Assembly: GCA_964522485.1 (NCBI GenBank)
Contig: CAZFUS010000035.1
Coordinates: forward strand, 1 to 23,993
Direction of reading: 5' to 3'
Length of the DNA stretch: 23,993 nucleotides
Origin: Methylohalomonas sp964522485
GTDB lineage: Bacteria > Pseudomonadota > Gammaproteobacteria > Methylohalomonadales > Methylohalomonadaceae
The notes beneath the pieces were generated by a model. The model saw only the letters and a program-made list of their open reading frames with translations, was not told the origin of the DNA and searched no databases. Both the position numbers and the translations under genes were made by a program. Below, piece after piece: positions 15,085 to 23,846 of this stretch. Within the stretch, counting starts at the first letter, position 1. Each line of letters begins with the position of its first letter.

Positions 15085-16788
15085 TTAGGTATTAAATTCC
15101 TCCGGGAAATACTTGAGGGCGCAGCGCAGCGGATTCGGTGCCGCCTGACCCAGCCCACAGATCGAGGCATCGACCATGGCTGTCGACAGTTCCTCGAGCA
15201 GAGGTTTATCCCATTGATCCTTTTCCATTAATTTTACCGCTTTTGCGGTGCCGACGCGACAGGGGGTGCACTGGCCACAGGATTCGTGTGAGAAAAAACG
15301 CATGGCATTCAACGCTGCCTGCCGTACACTATCTTTATCCGACAGTACAATTATTGCTGCCGAGCCGATAAAGCAGCTTTGGTCAAGTTCCTGAATTGTA
15401 TCGAAATCCAATGGGTGATCGGCATGAGCCGCGGGCAGGATGCCGCCGGAAGCGCCGCCCGGGAAGAAGGCATAGAGTTCGTGGCCGTCTTCCATGCCGC
15501 CTGCGTATTCATCGATCAGCTCGCGCAGGGTGATGCCGGCCGGGGCCAGATGGACACCCGGCTTTTTCACCCGGCCGCTGACCGAGAAGGAGCGCATGCC
15601 GTGGCGATCGTGGCGGCCTTGTGACGCAAACCAGTCAGGGCCTTTTTCCAGGATGTCGCGCACCCAGTGCATGGTCTCAAGGTTCTGTTCCAGGGTCGGC
15701 CGGCCGAAGATACCGACCTGGGCCACGAGTGGCGGCCGTAACCGCGGCAAGCCGCGCTTGCCCTCGATCGATTCGATCATGGCCGATTCCTCGCCGCAGA
15801 TATAGGCGCCGGCACCGCGACGTATATGCAGTCGTGGCAGCTTGCAAGGCGGGTCAGCTTCCAGATCGGCGACCGTCTTGTGCAGAATCCTCTCGGCGGC
15901 GGCGTATTCATCACGCAGATAGAGGTAGACATCCGGCGCATTGACAGCCCAGGCGCCGATCAGTGTGCCTTCGAGAAAACGATGCGGATCGCGTTCCAGA
16001 TAATAGCGGTCCTTGAATGTGCCGGGTTCGCCTTCGTCAATATTGATGGCGACATAGCGTGGTTCGGGCTCATTGCGCAGCGCCCGCCACTTGCGCCCGG
16101 CCGGGAAGCCGGCGCCACCCAGCCCGCGGAGCTTTGCGTCCTCAAGTGTGGTGACAACGTCGTCAACGTCACGTTGGCCGTTGACGCACTCAGTCAGAAT
16201 TTCGTAGCCACCCTTGGCCCGGTATTCATCATAGTGAACCACGTCCCCGGCATCCGGTGGCATGATTTGCAGTGCATCGACCGCGGATTTGACATTGCTT
16301 TTGGTGGCATGACCGATCTGGTTGCGGCCGACGACGGCAACCGGAGCCTCGTAGCAGCGTCCGACGCACGGTACCCGTTGAATACGGACATCCGGGCCGT
16401 GCTGTTTTTCCAGATCCGCGATCAGACTGTCGCAGCCAAGCATTTCGCAGGTAACGGAATCACAGACGCGCACGGTCAGAGCCGGCGGCGGTGTATCGCC
16501 TTCCTTGATGACGTCAAAGTGATGGTAAAACGTCGCGACCTCGTAAACTTCGGTCATCGACAGTTTCAGTTCATGGGCCAGCGCTACCATATGCGCGGCT
16601 GACAGATGTTGGTAGTGGTCCTGGATGCGGTGCAGATATTCAATCAATAAATCCCGCCGGCGGGGGTCGTCACCCAGCAGCGATCGAACATCGGCCAGAG
16701 CCTTGGGCTCGATCTGACGGCCACGCATGGTGCCGCGACCGGACTTGCGTTTTTTTGTTTTGGGTAATTCAGCGACGTTATTGCTCAC
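15085..16788 (-). CDS. fdhB: NAD-dependent formate dehydrogenase, diaphorase (beta) subunit, NuoE-NuoF fusion
   Basis: This subunit carries electrons from the catalytic subunit to NAD+. The 567 residues fuse a NuoE-like thioredoxin-fold domain to a NuoF-like domain. The first (about 25-160) has [2Fe-2S] ligands Cys109, Cys114, Cys141 and Cys145. The second has the FMN/NAD segments LRGLGGAGFPAGRKW (220-234) and GAGAYICGEESAMIESIEGKRG (326-346). The [4Fe-4S] Cys504, Cys507, Cys510 and Cys544 follow (SCGQCTPCR). The fusion is as in Fdh1B of Methylorubrum, whereas the Fds type splits it into FdsG and FdsB. The start is GTG 16788, preceded by AGGAAG just after the fhcC stop, 13 bases upstream. The fdhA start follows its stop by one base, so translation is probably coupled. 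Confidence 0.95.
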   Translation of the reverse strand: MSNNVAELPKTKKRKSGRGTMRGRQIEPKALADVRSLLGDDPRRRDLLIEYLHRIQDHYQHLSAAHMVALAHELKLSMTEVYEVATFYHHFDVIKEGDTPPPALTVRVCDSVTCEMLGCDSLIADLEKQHGPDVRIQRVPCVGRCYEAPVAVVGRNQIGHATKSNVKSAVDALQIMPPDAGDVVHYDEYRAKGGYEILTECVNGQRDVDDVVTTLEDAKLRGLGGAGFPAGRKWRALRNEPEPRYVAINIDEGEPGTFKDRYYLERDPHRFLEGTLIGAWAVNAPDVYLYLRDEYAAAERILHKTVADLEADPPCKLPRLHIRRGAGAYICGEESAMIESIEGKRGLPRLRPPLVAQVGIFGRPTLEQNLETMHWVRDILEKGPDWFASQGRHDRHGMRSFSVSGRVKKPGVHLAPAGITLRELIDEYAGGMEDGHELYAFFPGGASGGILPAAHADHPLDFDTIQELDQSCFIGSAAIIVLSDKDSVRQAALNAMRFFSHESCGQCTPCRVGTAKAVKLMEKDQWDKPLLEELSTAMVDASICGLGQAAPNPLRCALKYFPEEFNT

Positions 16789-16801
16789 AATGGCTTCCTA
16801 A

Positions 16802-17626
16802 CTAGGCTTGCAGTATCAATATTTCTCCTTTGCCGCCCACTGCCAGGTCGCCAGCTAGGCGTTGTACTTCGGTTGGCCCGTTGGCCAGGCTGCGCAAATG
16901 CCGGCTGGTATTCGCCAGTGAGCGAAACAGCAACGGCAGAAAGACAGGCTCGTAATAACCGCAATCATTGAAGGTGGCGGGCAGTCTGTCAGGTGCCTCA
17001 GTCAACAGGATTGTACCGCGTTTCATACCGGTGCCGGTAAAGTTCCCCGTTTTGCCCTGCACAATAACGGTCCCGGCCAGCATTTTGCTGCCACAATAAT
17101 TTCCGGTATCTCCATCAATAACGACAATACCCCGGCGCATGCGTTCGCCGACGCGGCCGCCGGCGTTACCGCGCACATGTATGACGCCATCGCGCAGGCC
17201 GTGCTTGTCGCCCGGGAAGGCTGATGCCAGAAAATCACCGGCATCGCCGTGAATCTCGAGAAAGCCGCCGCGCATGCCGCGACCCGCCCAGCGGCCGGCA
17301 TCGCCGCGGGCACTCAGGTGACCGCCTCGCAGATCGTGGCCGAGAAAATCACCGGCCGTCCCATACACAATGAGCTTGCCCGCTGTCATGCCGGCACCTA
17401 TGTAATCGGCCTGGCCCTGCAGACCGCGCAGTACGAATTCATCAGCGGCCCTGGGCGCGCCCTCCATGCGGAACAGATCCTTGAGCAGCTGGCGACTGGA
17501 AGCGACCGGTATCCGGATTTTACCGATCTCGGCCTGGGTCAGTGTCTGTAACCGGTCGGGAGTGACACCGGTGAGATCAATACGATCTTCAATTTCCGGC
17601 CGCAGTGTCAGGGTAAACCGGCTCAT
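16802..17626 (-). CDS. fhcC: Formyltransferase/hydrolase complex subunit C
   Basis: The 274-residue protein is homologous to subunit C of archaeal formylmethanofuran dehydrogenase (FwdC/FmdC). It is a structural subunit of the cytoplasmic Fhc complex that releases formate from formyl-H4MPT via methylofuran. The middle (about residues 80-210) has repeating Gly-rich units such as GDAGRWAGRGMRGGFLEIHGDAG, GNAGGRVGERMRRG, GDTGNYCGSKMLAG and GKTGNFTGTGMKRG. These form the right-handed beta-helix typical of the family and of glutamate synthase alpha C-termini. The ATG overlaps the fhcD stop by 4 bases. It is the last of the fhcBADC genes; fdhB begins 13 bases later on the same strand. Confidence 0.95.
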   Translation of the reverse strand: MSRFTLTLRPEIEDRIDLTGVTPDRLQTLTQAEIGKIRIPVASSRQLLKDLFRMEGAPRAADEFVLRGLQGQADYIGAGMTAGKLIVYGTAGDFLGHDLRGGHLSARGDAGRWAGRGMRGGFLEIHGDAGDFLASAFPGDKHGLRDGVIHVRGNAGGRVGERMRRGIVVIDGDTGNYCGSKMLAGTVIVQGKTGNFTGTGMKRGTILLTEAPDRLPATFNDCGYYEPVFLPLLFRSLANTSRHLRSLANGPTEVQRLAGDLAVGGKGEILILQA

Positions 17627-18519
17627 CGGAGAATCGCTCGCAGCTTGAAATGAAACGGCCCGAGGTTGCCACCGTAATTGCCGGCACTGATACGGTGGAT
17701 GCCGCGCTTTTTGCCCAGTGAACAGGCAGCGCGGATACCGACCCGGGTGGCTTCGTTGATTGCGGCTTCGTTCAGACCGTCGATGACGATCTCCATCACC
17801 GCTCCGATGTCGGGGCCGAGTTCTGATTTCACCTGACCCTTGAGCGTCGGGCAGTAGGCGTCATTCGTTGAAGCCGGCAGCGATTTGTACTTCGAACCGA
17901 CTTTCGATCCCGAGCGTACAACGCCGCCGGGAAACGGCATGATCACTTCCGGAACCGAGCGCATGGCCCGGATGGCTTTTTCGCAGGCAGCGAGTGCCTG
18001 AGTCTGGGTTTCGGCCAGGACCAGGAAATTGCCGCCACCGATGCCCTTGCTGATGTGCGTGGACTCCTGACATACGAATTCCCCGTCCATGACCGGCACG
18101 CGCCAGTAACGCTGACCGTCGAAACGTTTCGAAATCTGCCAGCCGTCGCCAAAGAAGCGCAGGTTTTTGCCGAGTGCGACTTTCTCGCCCTCCTCCATGC
18201 CGGAAAAACAGGCCGTGGTTGGACAGGTGAGGATGCACTGGCCGACCCGGTTCTGGATCTGCTTGGTCATTTCTTTGCCGGACATGGTAAAAATCAGAAT
18301 CGAGAGGCCCGGGCGGCCGTCCGGCGTTTCAGAGGGTTTCAGCTCGCGTTCAATGCCGGCCTCGCAGCCACAGGCAATAACCGATGTGGCAAAGCCGGTA
18401 GCAGCGTGCGCGGCGTGATAGACCCAGTCCCGGTTCAGGGCTGTGATGATCAGGCGCGTGGCTTTCATCGGAAAAGCCTCGGCGAAGGTATCATCAATCA
18501 GCACGCCGTTGATCTTCAT
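17623..18519 (-). CDS. fhcD: Formylmethanofuran:tetrahydromethanopterin formyltransferase (FhcD)
   Basis: FhcD moves the formyl group between H4MPT and (methylo)furan. In methylotrophs it runs from formyl-H4MPT toward the furan carrier. The 298 residues match archaeal Ftr and bacterial FhcD in length. The start MKINGVLIDDTFAEAFPMKATRLIITA is the family signature, and the GQCILTCPTTACFSG and GGGNFLVLAETQTQAL segments are also characteristic. It overlaps fhcA (upstream) and fhcC (downstream) by 4 bases each (ATGA), a sign of tight stoichiometric coupling in the complex. Confidence 0.96.
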   Translation of the reverse strand: MKINGVLIDDTFAEAFPMKATRLIITALNRDWVYHAAHAATGFATSVIACGCEAGIERELKPSETPDGRPGLSILIFTMSGKEMTKQIQNRVGQCILTCPTTACFSGMEEGEKVALGKNLRFFGDGWQISKRFDGQRYWRVPVMDGEFVCQESTHISKGIGGGNFLVLAETQTQALAACEKAIRAMRSVPEVIMPFPGGVVRSGSKVGSKYKSLPASTNDAYCPTLKGQVKSELGPDIGAVMEIVIDGLNEAAINEATRVGIRAACSLGKKRGIHRISAGNYGGNLGPFHFKLRAILR

Positions 18520-20186
18520 GTCCGGGTTCTCGCACGGGTCGGCTGAACAATGATACGGCCACGGCCGTTGTCCGCGATTTCATCGTCGGCTACCTGAAAA
18601 TTGCCGAGCTTCACGGTGTGGTAGCGATCAAAGAAGCGTTTGAGATCTCTTTCAACACCGCGATCGTATTCTGGCCGGACCGTATGCGTACCGCCGTTGA
18701 CCACGGTCACGATGCGGCCGCGTTTGATGATCAGCCGGCCGTCCTTGAACACGTATTCCGGTTTTTCGAACATCTTCTCGACATTCTTTTGCGGTTTGTA
18801 AACGGTGATATCGGCAACCGCACCTGTGCCAAGATGACCATAATCTTTCAGACCAAGGCTTTTCGCCGGTGCGGCACGGGTCATGATGGCGATCTCGTAC
18901 AGTGAATATTCACGGTCCAGACTGCCGACTGTACTCGCCGCCGCGGCGTCGGGGTGGATCCGCTGCAGCTGGTCGTTACGGAAAGTCCGGTCCATGAGCA
19001 GCCGGATCAGATGCGGATAAGTGGTAAACGGCGCGCCATTGGGATGGTCGGTGGTGAGAAAGATGCGCCAGGGATCATCGACCAGCAGGAACAGCTCCAG
19101 ACCAATCGCCCACTGCAGAGCATTGACGAAATTCTGATCCTTGTATTTGAAGGGGACAATACCGCAGCCGGCATCACATTCGATATCCATGCATACCCAT
19201 TTTTTTGGATTGGCAAACTCATGGGCCGGGTACTGGCGCATGGTGTCGCCGGAGGCGGTCACCGTCTGGCCGAACATGATCTGGCCGACGTCCATGGAAA
19301 TGTTCTTGTGTTGATTGACGGCCTCGGCAATCCGGGCGGCGCCCGAGGAAAATTTGCGATCGCCTTCAGTGCCATAGCTGTGGAACTGCACATGAGTTAA
19401 ATGCATGGGCAGGTTTTCGGTGCCGGCGATAGTGTTCAGCGTTGTCTCAACGTTGCCGGGGACTCCGAGGTTGCAACCGTGTACGTGCAGCGGATGGGTG
19501 ACGCCGAGTTCATAAACCGCGCGGCTTAAAGTGGTCAGTACCTGCCGCGGCGTGACGCCGTAATGTGTATTCTGTTCGTCCAGATCCAGTGCGCGCTGAT
19601 TGAACTTGAACGCGTTGATGCCACCCGGATTCACCACCTTGATGGCGAGTGACTGCGACGCCGTTAGCGTCCACGCGACGTAGTCGTTGATTGTCTCCTG
19701 GTCCTTGCCACTTTTCAGCATGCGCAGCAGATAATCATCGTTGCCGAGCAGGGCATAGGCCCCTTTGTCGATCATCGGTGTGTCGGCCATTTCCATGTGC
19801 GCCTGGCGGGCGTTGGCCGGCAGCATTGCGGGTTCGAAGCAGGACGTATAGCCGAGTTGGGCGTAACGGTAGCCGGTGGTGGAAGTCGCCGGTACGGCAT
19901 GACCGCAACCGGCATGCGTCAGCCGCGTGGCCGCTACCGGATCGTCGCGATGGTCTTCGGGCAGCATGATCCGGGCGAGATTCATCTTGCCGCCGCCGAT
20001 ATGTGTATGGATATCAATCGCCCCGGCCATGACGATGTGGCCTTTGATGTCATATTGCTCGTCAATGCGTTCGTCGGTGGCCGGCGTATTGACGAGACGC
20101 CCGTCACGGATATACAGATCGCGAACGTCACCATCGATGCCATTGACCGGATCGTAAATCCTGGCGTCGGATAATTTAATCAACAT
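18516..20186 (-). CDS. fhcA: Formyltransferase/hydrolase complex subunit A, amidohydrolase (FhcA)
   Basis: FhcA is the amidohydrolase-type subunit (FwdA/FmdA homologue) that hydrolyses formyl-methylofuran to formate at a binuclear zinc site. The 556-residue protein has the N-terminal HxH metal motif His60/His62 (IDIHTHIGGGKMN), the His-rich HPLHVHGCNLG (231-241) and MHLTHVQFHSYG (261-272). The late Asp380 in TTDHPNGAP completes the amidohydrolase pattern; exact ligand assignment is by analogy. The C-terminus restores the small beta domain (ADITVYKP, YVFKDGRLIIKRGRIV). ATG 20186 is 18 bases after the fhcB stop. That gap contains a perfect 10-base palindrome, CGGCATGCCG (20191-20200), and no good Shine-Dalgarno. 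Confidence 0.96.
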   Translation of the reverse strand: MLIKLSDARIYDPVNGIDGDVRDLYIRDGRLVNTPATDERIDEQYDIKGHIVMAGAIDIHTHIGGGKMNLARIMLPEDHRDDPVAATRLTHAGCGHAVPATSTTGYRYAQLGYTSCFEPAMLPANARQAHMEMADTPMIDKGAYALLGNDDYLLRMLKSGKDQETINDYVAWTLTASQSLAIKVVNPGGINAFKFNQRALDLDEQNTHYGVTPRQVLTTLSRAVYELGVTHPLHVHGCNLGVPGNVETTLNTIAGTENLPMHLTHVQFHSYGTEGDRKFSSGAARIAEAVNQHKNISMDVGQIMFGQTVTASGDTMRQYPAHEFANPKKWVCMDIECDAGCGIVPFKYKDQNFVNALQWAIGLELFLLVDDPWRIFLTTDHPNGAPFTTYPHLIRLLMDRTFRNDQLQRIHPDAAAASTVGSLDREYSLYEIAIMTRAAPAKSLGLKDYGHLGTGAVADITVYKPQKNVEKMFEKPEYVFKDGRLIIKRGRIVTVVNGGTHTVRPEYDRGVERDLKRFFDRYHTVKLGNFQVADDEIADNGRGRIIVQPTRARTRT

Positions 20187-20204
20187 GAGTCGGCATGCCG
20201 TCGC

Positions 20205-21530
20205 TTAAAGTTCGGAGAGAATGGCCTGGACCACCGTGGCAGCGCTGGGGCGCTGACTGTCACGCAGCTGTTTCAGAGGCAGCGAGACCACGCTGTCCGT
20301 GCGGATGAGTGTACCGGCCTGATCGACACCAGGTGTGCCGACGGGGATGAAGACGTCGGGTTCCTGGCTGAAACTCCGATCGCTGTCAGCCACAACCACG
20401 CTGGGCAGGTCATCGCTGACGGGAGCCTTTATCGTGGCATTCAATGTCGACAGCCAGAACAGGGCATCGACCGCAGCATCATCGAGCAGACTCCGGGTGC
20501 GGTAGGCGGCCGGATCATAATGCGGATAACCGCGGGCAAAGCTGACCCGTAACGGATAGCCGGTCAGCCAGGCCGTCACATTGGCGGCGGTCGTCGCACC
20601 ATCGGCACCACCGAGAATGAAGCCGCCGCTGCGGGTAGTTTCGTTCAGTGTCTGCACGAGGTTGCAGAGCGATTCGATGATGGCTTCACCATTTTCAGTG
20701 GGCAGATCACCGGGTGACCAGACGATGACGCTGTAACGGGCGTTACGCAGTTTCTCAGCCAGAGCTTCGATGGCCTTCGGCTTGATACCTGCAACTGCGT
20801 ATTTCAGCGGCTGGCCGTGAAGCACGGCATTAATTGCGCCGGCGGCTTCACCGAGCAATTCGGGTGGACATTGAATATGTTCGGCCTTGCGGCGTTTGCC
20901 GGCATGACCGCCACCGGTTTTCAGGCCGCGGCCGAGATAAATCAGCTGCCGTTGCGCCGGATTGGGCTCGAACAGAGTTTTATCGGGCCAGACCGCGCGA
21001 TCATAAAAGCGGGAGTGGTTCCTGGCGTCAGTGCCGGCAAACAGGATCAGATCAGCGCGATTGCGAACCTCGGTCAGAGTCGTGGTCATCCAGCCGCGCG
21101 TCTGCAGGACGCGGTAATTGTTGTTGAGTGCATCGCCGTGCATGTGATCGACAATGCCACGGGTCCGCTCGGCCAGTGCCAGTGTTGCCCGCATGCCGCT
21201 GACGTCCGTGCCGAGACCCGCGAATAGTGGCTGTGCGGCTGCGCGCAGCAGTTCGGCGGCGGCGCTGACGGCTTGTTCAAGCGTGGCGGTCTCGCCGCCG
21301 ACACGCGGTTTCAGTGCCTTGAGCGGGCGCTCGAAGCCGGCACGGGCTTGTGGGCAGGCGTGCTCGACAACTTTCAGATCCTGACCGGACTGTTCAATGA
21401 CCAGATCATCACAGAGTAGCGGGCAGAAGGGACACGGAACACCTTCATGACGCCGGGTTTTATTGCTGTTTCGGGTTCGGGCGCTTGCAGCTGACATCTT
21501 GTTAACTAAATTATGAGTTGATGCCGGCAC
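20205..21530 (-). CDS. fhcB: Formyltransferase/hydrolase complex subunit B (FwdB-like, FhcB)
   Basis: FhcB is homologous to FwdB/FmdB, the molybdopterin subunit of archaeal formylmethanofuran dehydrogenase. In bacteria it is held to have lost the redox role and to be structural. The 441-residue product begins at GTG 21530, supported by AAGGAG ten bases upstream; the internal ATG at 21497 has no such site. Near the N-terminus it keeps Cys33, Cys36, Cys40 and Cys59 (PCPFCPLLCDDL, HACPQ), the spacing of an FDH-type [4Fe-4S] site. The length is short beside true catalytic formate-dehydrogenase chains, and no Cys/Sec metal ligand is apparent. It is the first gene of the fhcBADC-fdhBA run. Confidence 0.92.
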   Translation of the reverse strand: MPASTHNLVNKMSAASARTRNSNKTRRHEGVPCPFCPLLCDDLVIEQSGQDLKVVEHACPQARAGFERPLKALKPRVGGETATLEQAVSAAAELLRAAAQPLFAGLGTDVSGMRATLALAERTRGIVDHMHGDALNNNYRVLQTRGWMTTTLTEVRNRADLILFAGTDARNHSRFYDRAVWPDKTLFEPNPAQRQLIYLGRGLKTGGGHAGKRRKAEHIQCPPELLGEAAGAINAVLHGQPLKYAVAGIKPKAIEALAEKLRNARYSVIVWSPGDLPTENGEAIIESLCNLVQTLNETTRSGGFILGGADGATTAANVTAWLTGYPLRVSFARGYPHYDPAAYRTRSLLDDAAVDALFWLSTLNATIKAPVSDDLPSVVVADSDRSFSQEPDVFIPVGTPGVDQAGTLIRTDSVVSLPLKQLRDSQRPSAATVVQAILSEL

Positions 21531-21632
21531 ACGCAGCTGGCTCCTTGAGTTTTACAGAACAGCTACCCTGTCTGTCGGGGGGCAACGCGTGCCAGTCGGG
21601 CGTGCATCCAGCACATCAAAACGACGGCTAGA

Positions 21633-21662
21633 ATGATACCGGTTTAAACCGGCTATTGCTAA
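21633..21662 (-). promoter_or_regulatory. Candidate fhc operon promoter with palindromic operator in the spacer
   Basis: On the minus strand, TTAGCA (21662-21657) and TATCAT (21638-21633) are separated by 18 bases. The spacer contains the perfect 14-base palindrome CCGGTTTAAACCGG (21639-21652). The -35 and -10 match consensus at 4 and 5 of 6 bases. Transcription would start near 21626, about 95 bases before the fhcB GTG. On the + strand a TAGAAT at 21629-21634 could be the -10 of the divergent unit, which would put the same palindrome at its start point. The 318-base gap holds no gene. Confidence 0.45.
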
Positions 21663-21848
21663 GAAAACCTGTCATACTGTTGTTCCGGCTGTATTTTCTC
21701 TGCTGCAGCGCGTCCGGGCGCCTGTAATCTCCATATATGATCTGTCGGTGTTACCTTGCGTGCCAAGAATGAATACAATAGCGCCCTGAACTATTCATGC
21801 GGCAGATATGCAGCAATCCGATCCCGACATGGCGGATCCCGAGATAGC

Positions 21849-22871
21849 GTGAACGAAACCCGGCACAAGAACAGCATCTCCAAAGAAGGCGTCAGCGTTA
21901 TTGCACCGGCGCGGCTGCATATGGGCTTTATCGACCTGAACGGCCAGAGCGGTCGCTGTTTCGGCAGCTTCGGACTGGGTATCGAGGATTTAAGCGTATG
22001 CCTGTCGGCCCGCGTCGCGGATACCATCGAGGTCAAGGGTCCGGCGGCAGCCCGGGCCGCCGAGTATGCCGGCAGTCTGCTGTCGCATCATGGCCTGACA
22101 GGCGGTGTCCATCTCGAGATCCACGAGGCCATTCCGGAGCATGCCGGCCTTGGTTCCGGCACCCAGATGGCGCTTGCAGTCGGTACGGCGGTGGCCCGCC
22201 TTTATGATCTCCCGATGACCACGGATGCGATTGCCCTGGCACTGGGGCGCGGTGCACGTTCCGGCATCGGGATCGGCAGCTTCATGCAGGGTGGTTTCAT
22301 AGTCGATGCCGGCCGTGGTGAGTCGACCGGGATTCCACCGGTTGTCAGTCGTCTGCATTTTCCCGACAGCTGGCGTATCGTGCTGGTATTCGATCCGGAT
22401 CTCCAGGGTGTCAGCGGTCCGCCGGAACGTACCGCCTTCGAACAACTCGAACCCATGGCGCAGCCTATCGCCGATCGCATCAGCTGGCTGTTGTTGATGC
22501 AGATTCTGCCGGCGGTTGCCGAGAGTGACTGCGACCGGTTTGGTGAAGGCATCAGTCAGGTTCAGTCATATATCGGCGAATATTTCGCGCCGGTCCAGGG
22601 CGGCGCCTATTACAGCCCGGCTGTTGCTGCTGTGGTTCAGGCATTGCAGCAGGCCGGTGCCGCCGGTGTCGGACAGAGTTCCTGGGGACCGACCGGGTTT
22701 GCCGTTTTTCCCAGCGAAACCCAGACACACAAGGCATTACGGCAGGTGCGTGCCTTGGACCATCTGCCCCAGTCCCTGGAGATTCGGATTTGCCGTGGCC
22801 GTAATCGGCCGGCTGAGGTGATCCAGGGCAGCATGGAGTCTGTATACAAACGCCGTCTGCAGGGCATCTGA
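21849..22871 (+). CDS. Beta-ribofuranosylaminobenzene 5'-phosphate synthase (beta-RFAP synthase)
   Basis: Catalyses the first committed step of methanopterin synthesis, joining 4-hydroxybenzoate or p-aminobenzoate to PRPP with loss of CO2 and pyrophosphate. The protein has the family opening VSVIAPARLHMGFIDLNG and a GHMP-kinase-like glycine loop PEHAGLGSGTQMALAVGTA. Further family motifs are GRGARSGIGIGSFMQGGFIVDAGRG and the C-terminal GVGQSSWGPTGFAVF. I prefer GTG 21849 (340 residues), which sits 14 codons before the conserved VSVIAPARLH. The frame also extends to a TTG at 21756, but those residues look unnatural. It is divergent from the fhc operon and followed 57 bases later by mtdB. It supplies the cofactor used by MtdB and Fhc. 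Confidence 0.92.
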   Translation: MNETRHKNSISKEGVSVIAPARLHMGFIDLNGQSGRCFGSFGLGIEDLSVCLSARVADTIEVKGPAAARAAEYAGSLLSHHGLTGGVHLEIHEAIPEHAGLGSGTQMALAVGTAVARLYDLPMTTDAIALALGRGARSGIGIGSFMQGGFIVDAGRGESTGIPPVVSRLHFPDSWRIVLVFDPDLQGVSGPPERTAFEQLEPMAQPIADRISWLLLMQILPAVAESDCDRFGEGISQVQSYIGEYFAPVQGGAYYSPAVAAVVQALQQAGAAGVGQSSWGPTGFAVFPSETQTHKALRQVRALDHLPQSLEIRICRGRNRPAEVIQGSMESVYKRRLQGI

Positions 22872-22928
22872 GTATCCCGGCCCGGCGGTTATAAACCCCA
22901 AACCCAAGCGACAAATAATGGAAAATCG

Positions 22929-23846
22929 ATGAAAGACCCGTACCTTCTGCACGTATTCAATCCGACCAAAAATGTCAGCCCGTTCGACGTCAACATGGCC
23001 TACGAGGCCGAATTCGACGGTGTCATTCCCTATACTGAAGTCACGCTGGAAGAAGTCCATGATCTGACTCAGGACACGATATTTTCGCGCGGCCCCACCG
23101 GCGCGAAGCGTACCGGTATTTTCATAGGTGGTCGTGAATTCGGCCTCGCCATGGACATGCTGAACCGCGCCCGATCGGCGATGGTGCCGCCGTTCGAGGT
23201 GTCAGTGTTTGCCGATCCCAGCGGCGCCATCACGACCGCCGCGGCGCTCATAGCCTGTGTCGAAGTTCAGTACAAGAAAAAGACGGGGGAAGATATCAAA
23301 GGCAAGAATGTGCATATTATCGGCGGTACCGGCCCGGTCGGTGTCTGCGCCGGCATCCTGGCCGCCAACTGCGGCGCCAATGTCTATCTGGTCAGCCATC
23401 GAGGCGCCGACGCCGCGCAGCATATCGCCAATGAATACAACAAGCGTTTCGATGTGAATATGATAGGTGCGGACGGCGGTGGGGACGAAGCCCACAAGAA
23501 GTATCTGCAGAACTGCGATATTGTCATCGGATCGGCCAAGGCCGGGTTGCAGGTCCTGTCCAAGAAGCTGCTGGCAGAGGCGCCGAAGCTGCAGATTGCC
23601 GCTGACGTCAACGCCGTGCCGCCGCTGGGCCTCGAAGGCGTCGAGGTCAATGACATGGGCAAGCAACTCGACTTCACGCCGAACAAGGCGCTGGGTATCG
23701 GGGCACTCGCCATCGGCAACGTCAAATACAAAGTCCACTACCGCATGTTCGAGTTGATGAAACAGGCTGACAAGCCGCTGTATCTTGATCACGAAAAGGC
23801 CTTCGAGGCGGCACGTGAATTTGCCGCAAAGGTCAAGACCAAATAG
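22929..23846 (+). CDS. mtdB: NAD(P)-dependent methylene-tetrahydromethanopterin dehydrogenase MtdB
   Basis: MtdB oxidises methylene-H4MPT to methenyl-H4MPT with NAD+ or NADP+ in the cytoplasm, the second step of H4MPT-linked formaldehyde oxidation. The 305 residues have the family length. The N-terminal half binds the pterin (KDPYLLHVFNPTKNVSPFDVNMA). The C-terminal Rossmann domain has the loop HIIGGTGPVGVCAG (129-142). The MtdB type rather than the NADP-only MtdA type is favoured by the N-terminal sequence and the adjacent H4MPT genes. A weak Shine-Dalgarno precedes ATG 22929. A four-codon frame (ATG at 22918) ends with TGA at 22930-22932, overlapping this start as ATGA; it may be chance. 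Confidence 0.94.
   Translation: MKDPYLLHVFNPTKNVSPFDVNMAYEAEFDGVIPYTEVTLEEVHDLTQDTIFSRGPTGAKRTGIFIGGREFGLAMDMLNRARSAMVPPFEVSVFADPSGAITTAAALIACVEVQYKKKTGEDIKGKNVHIIGGTGPVGVCAGILAANCGANVYLVSHRGADAAQHIANEYNKRFDVNMIGADGGGDEAHKKYLQNCDIVIGSAKAGLQVLSKKLLAEAPKLQIAADVNAVPPLGLEGVEVNDMGKQLDFTPNKALGIGALAIGNVKYKVHYRMFELMKQADKPLYLDHEKAFEAAREFAAKVKTK

Noticed and set aside
15826..16602. 258-residue frame antisense to fdhB
   Set aside because: fdhB is certain on the other strand; this frame mirrors its codon bias.
22918..22932. Four-codon frame overlapping the mtdB start
   Set aside because: It could be a coupling leader, but ATG plus three codons is easily random and the site upstream of it is weak.
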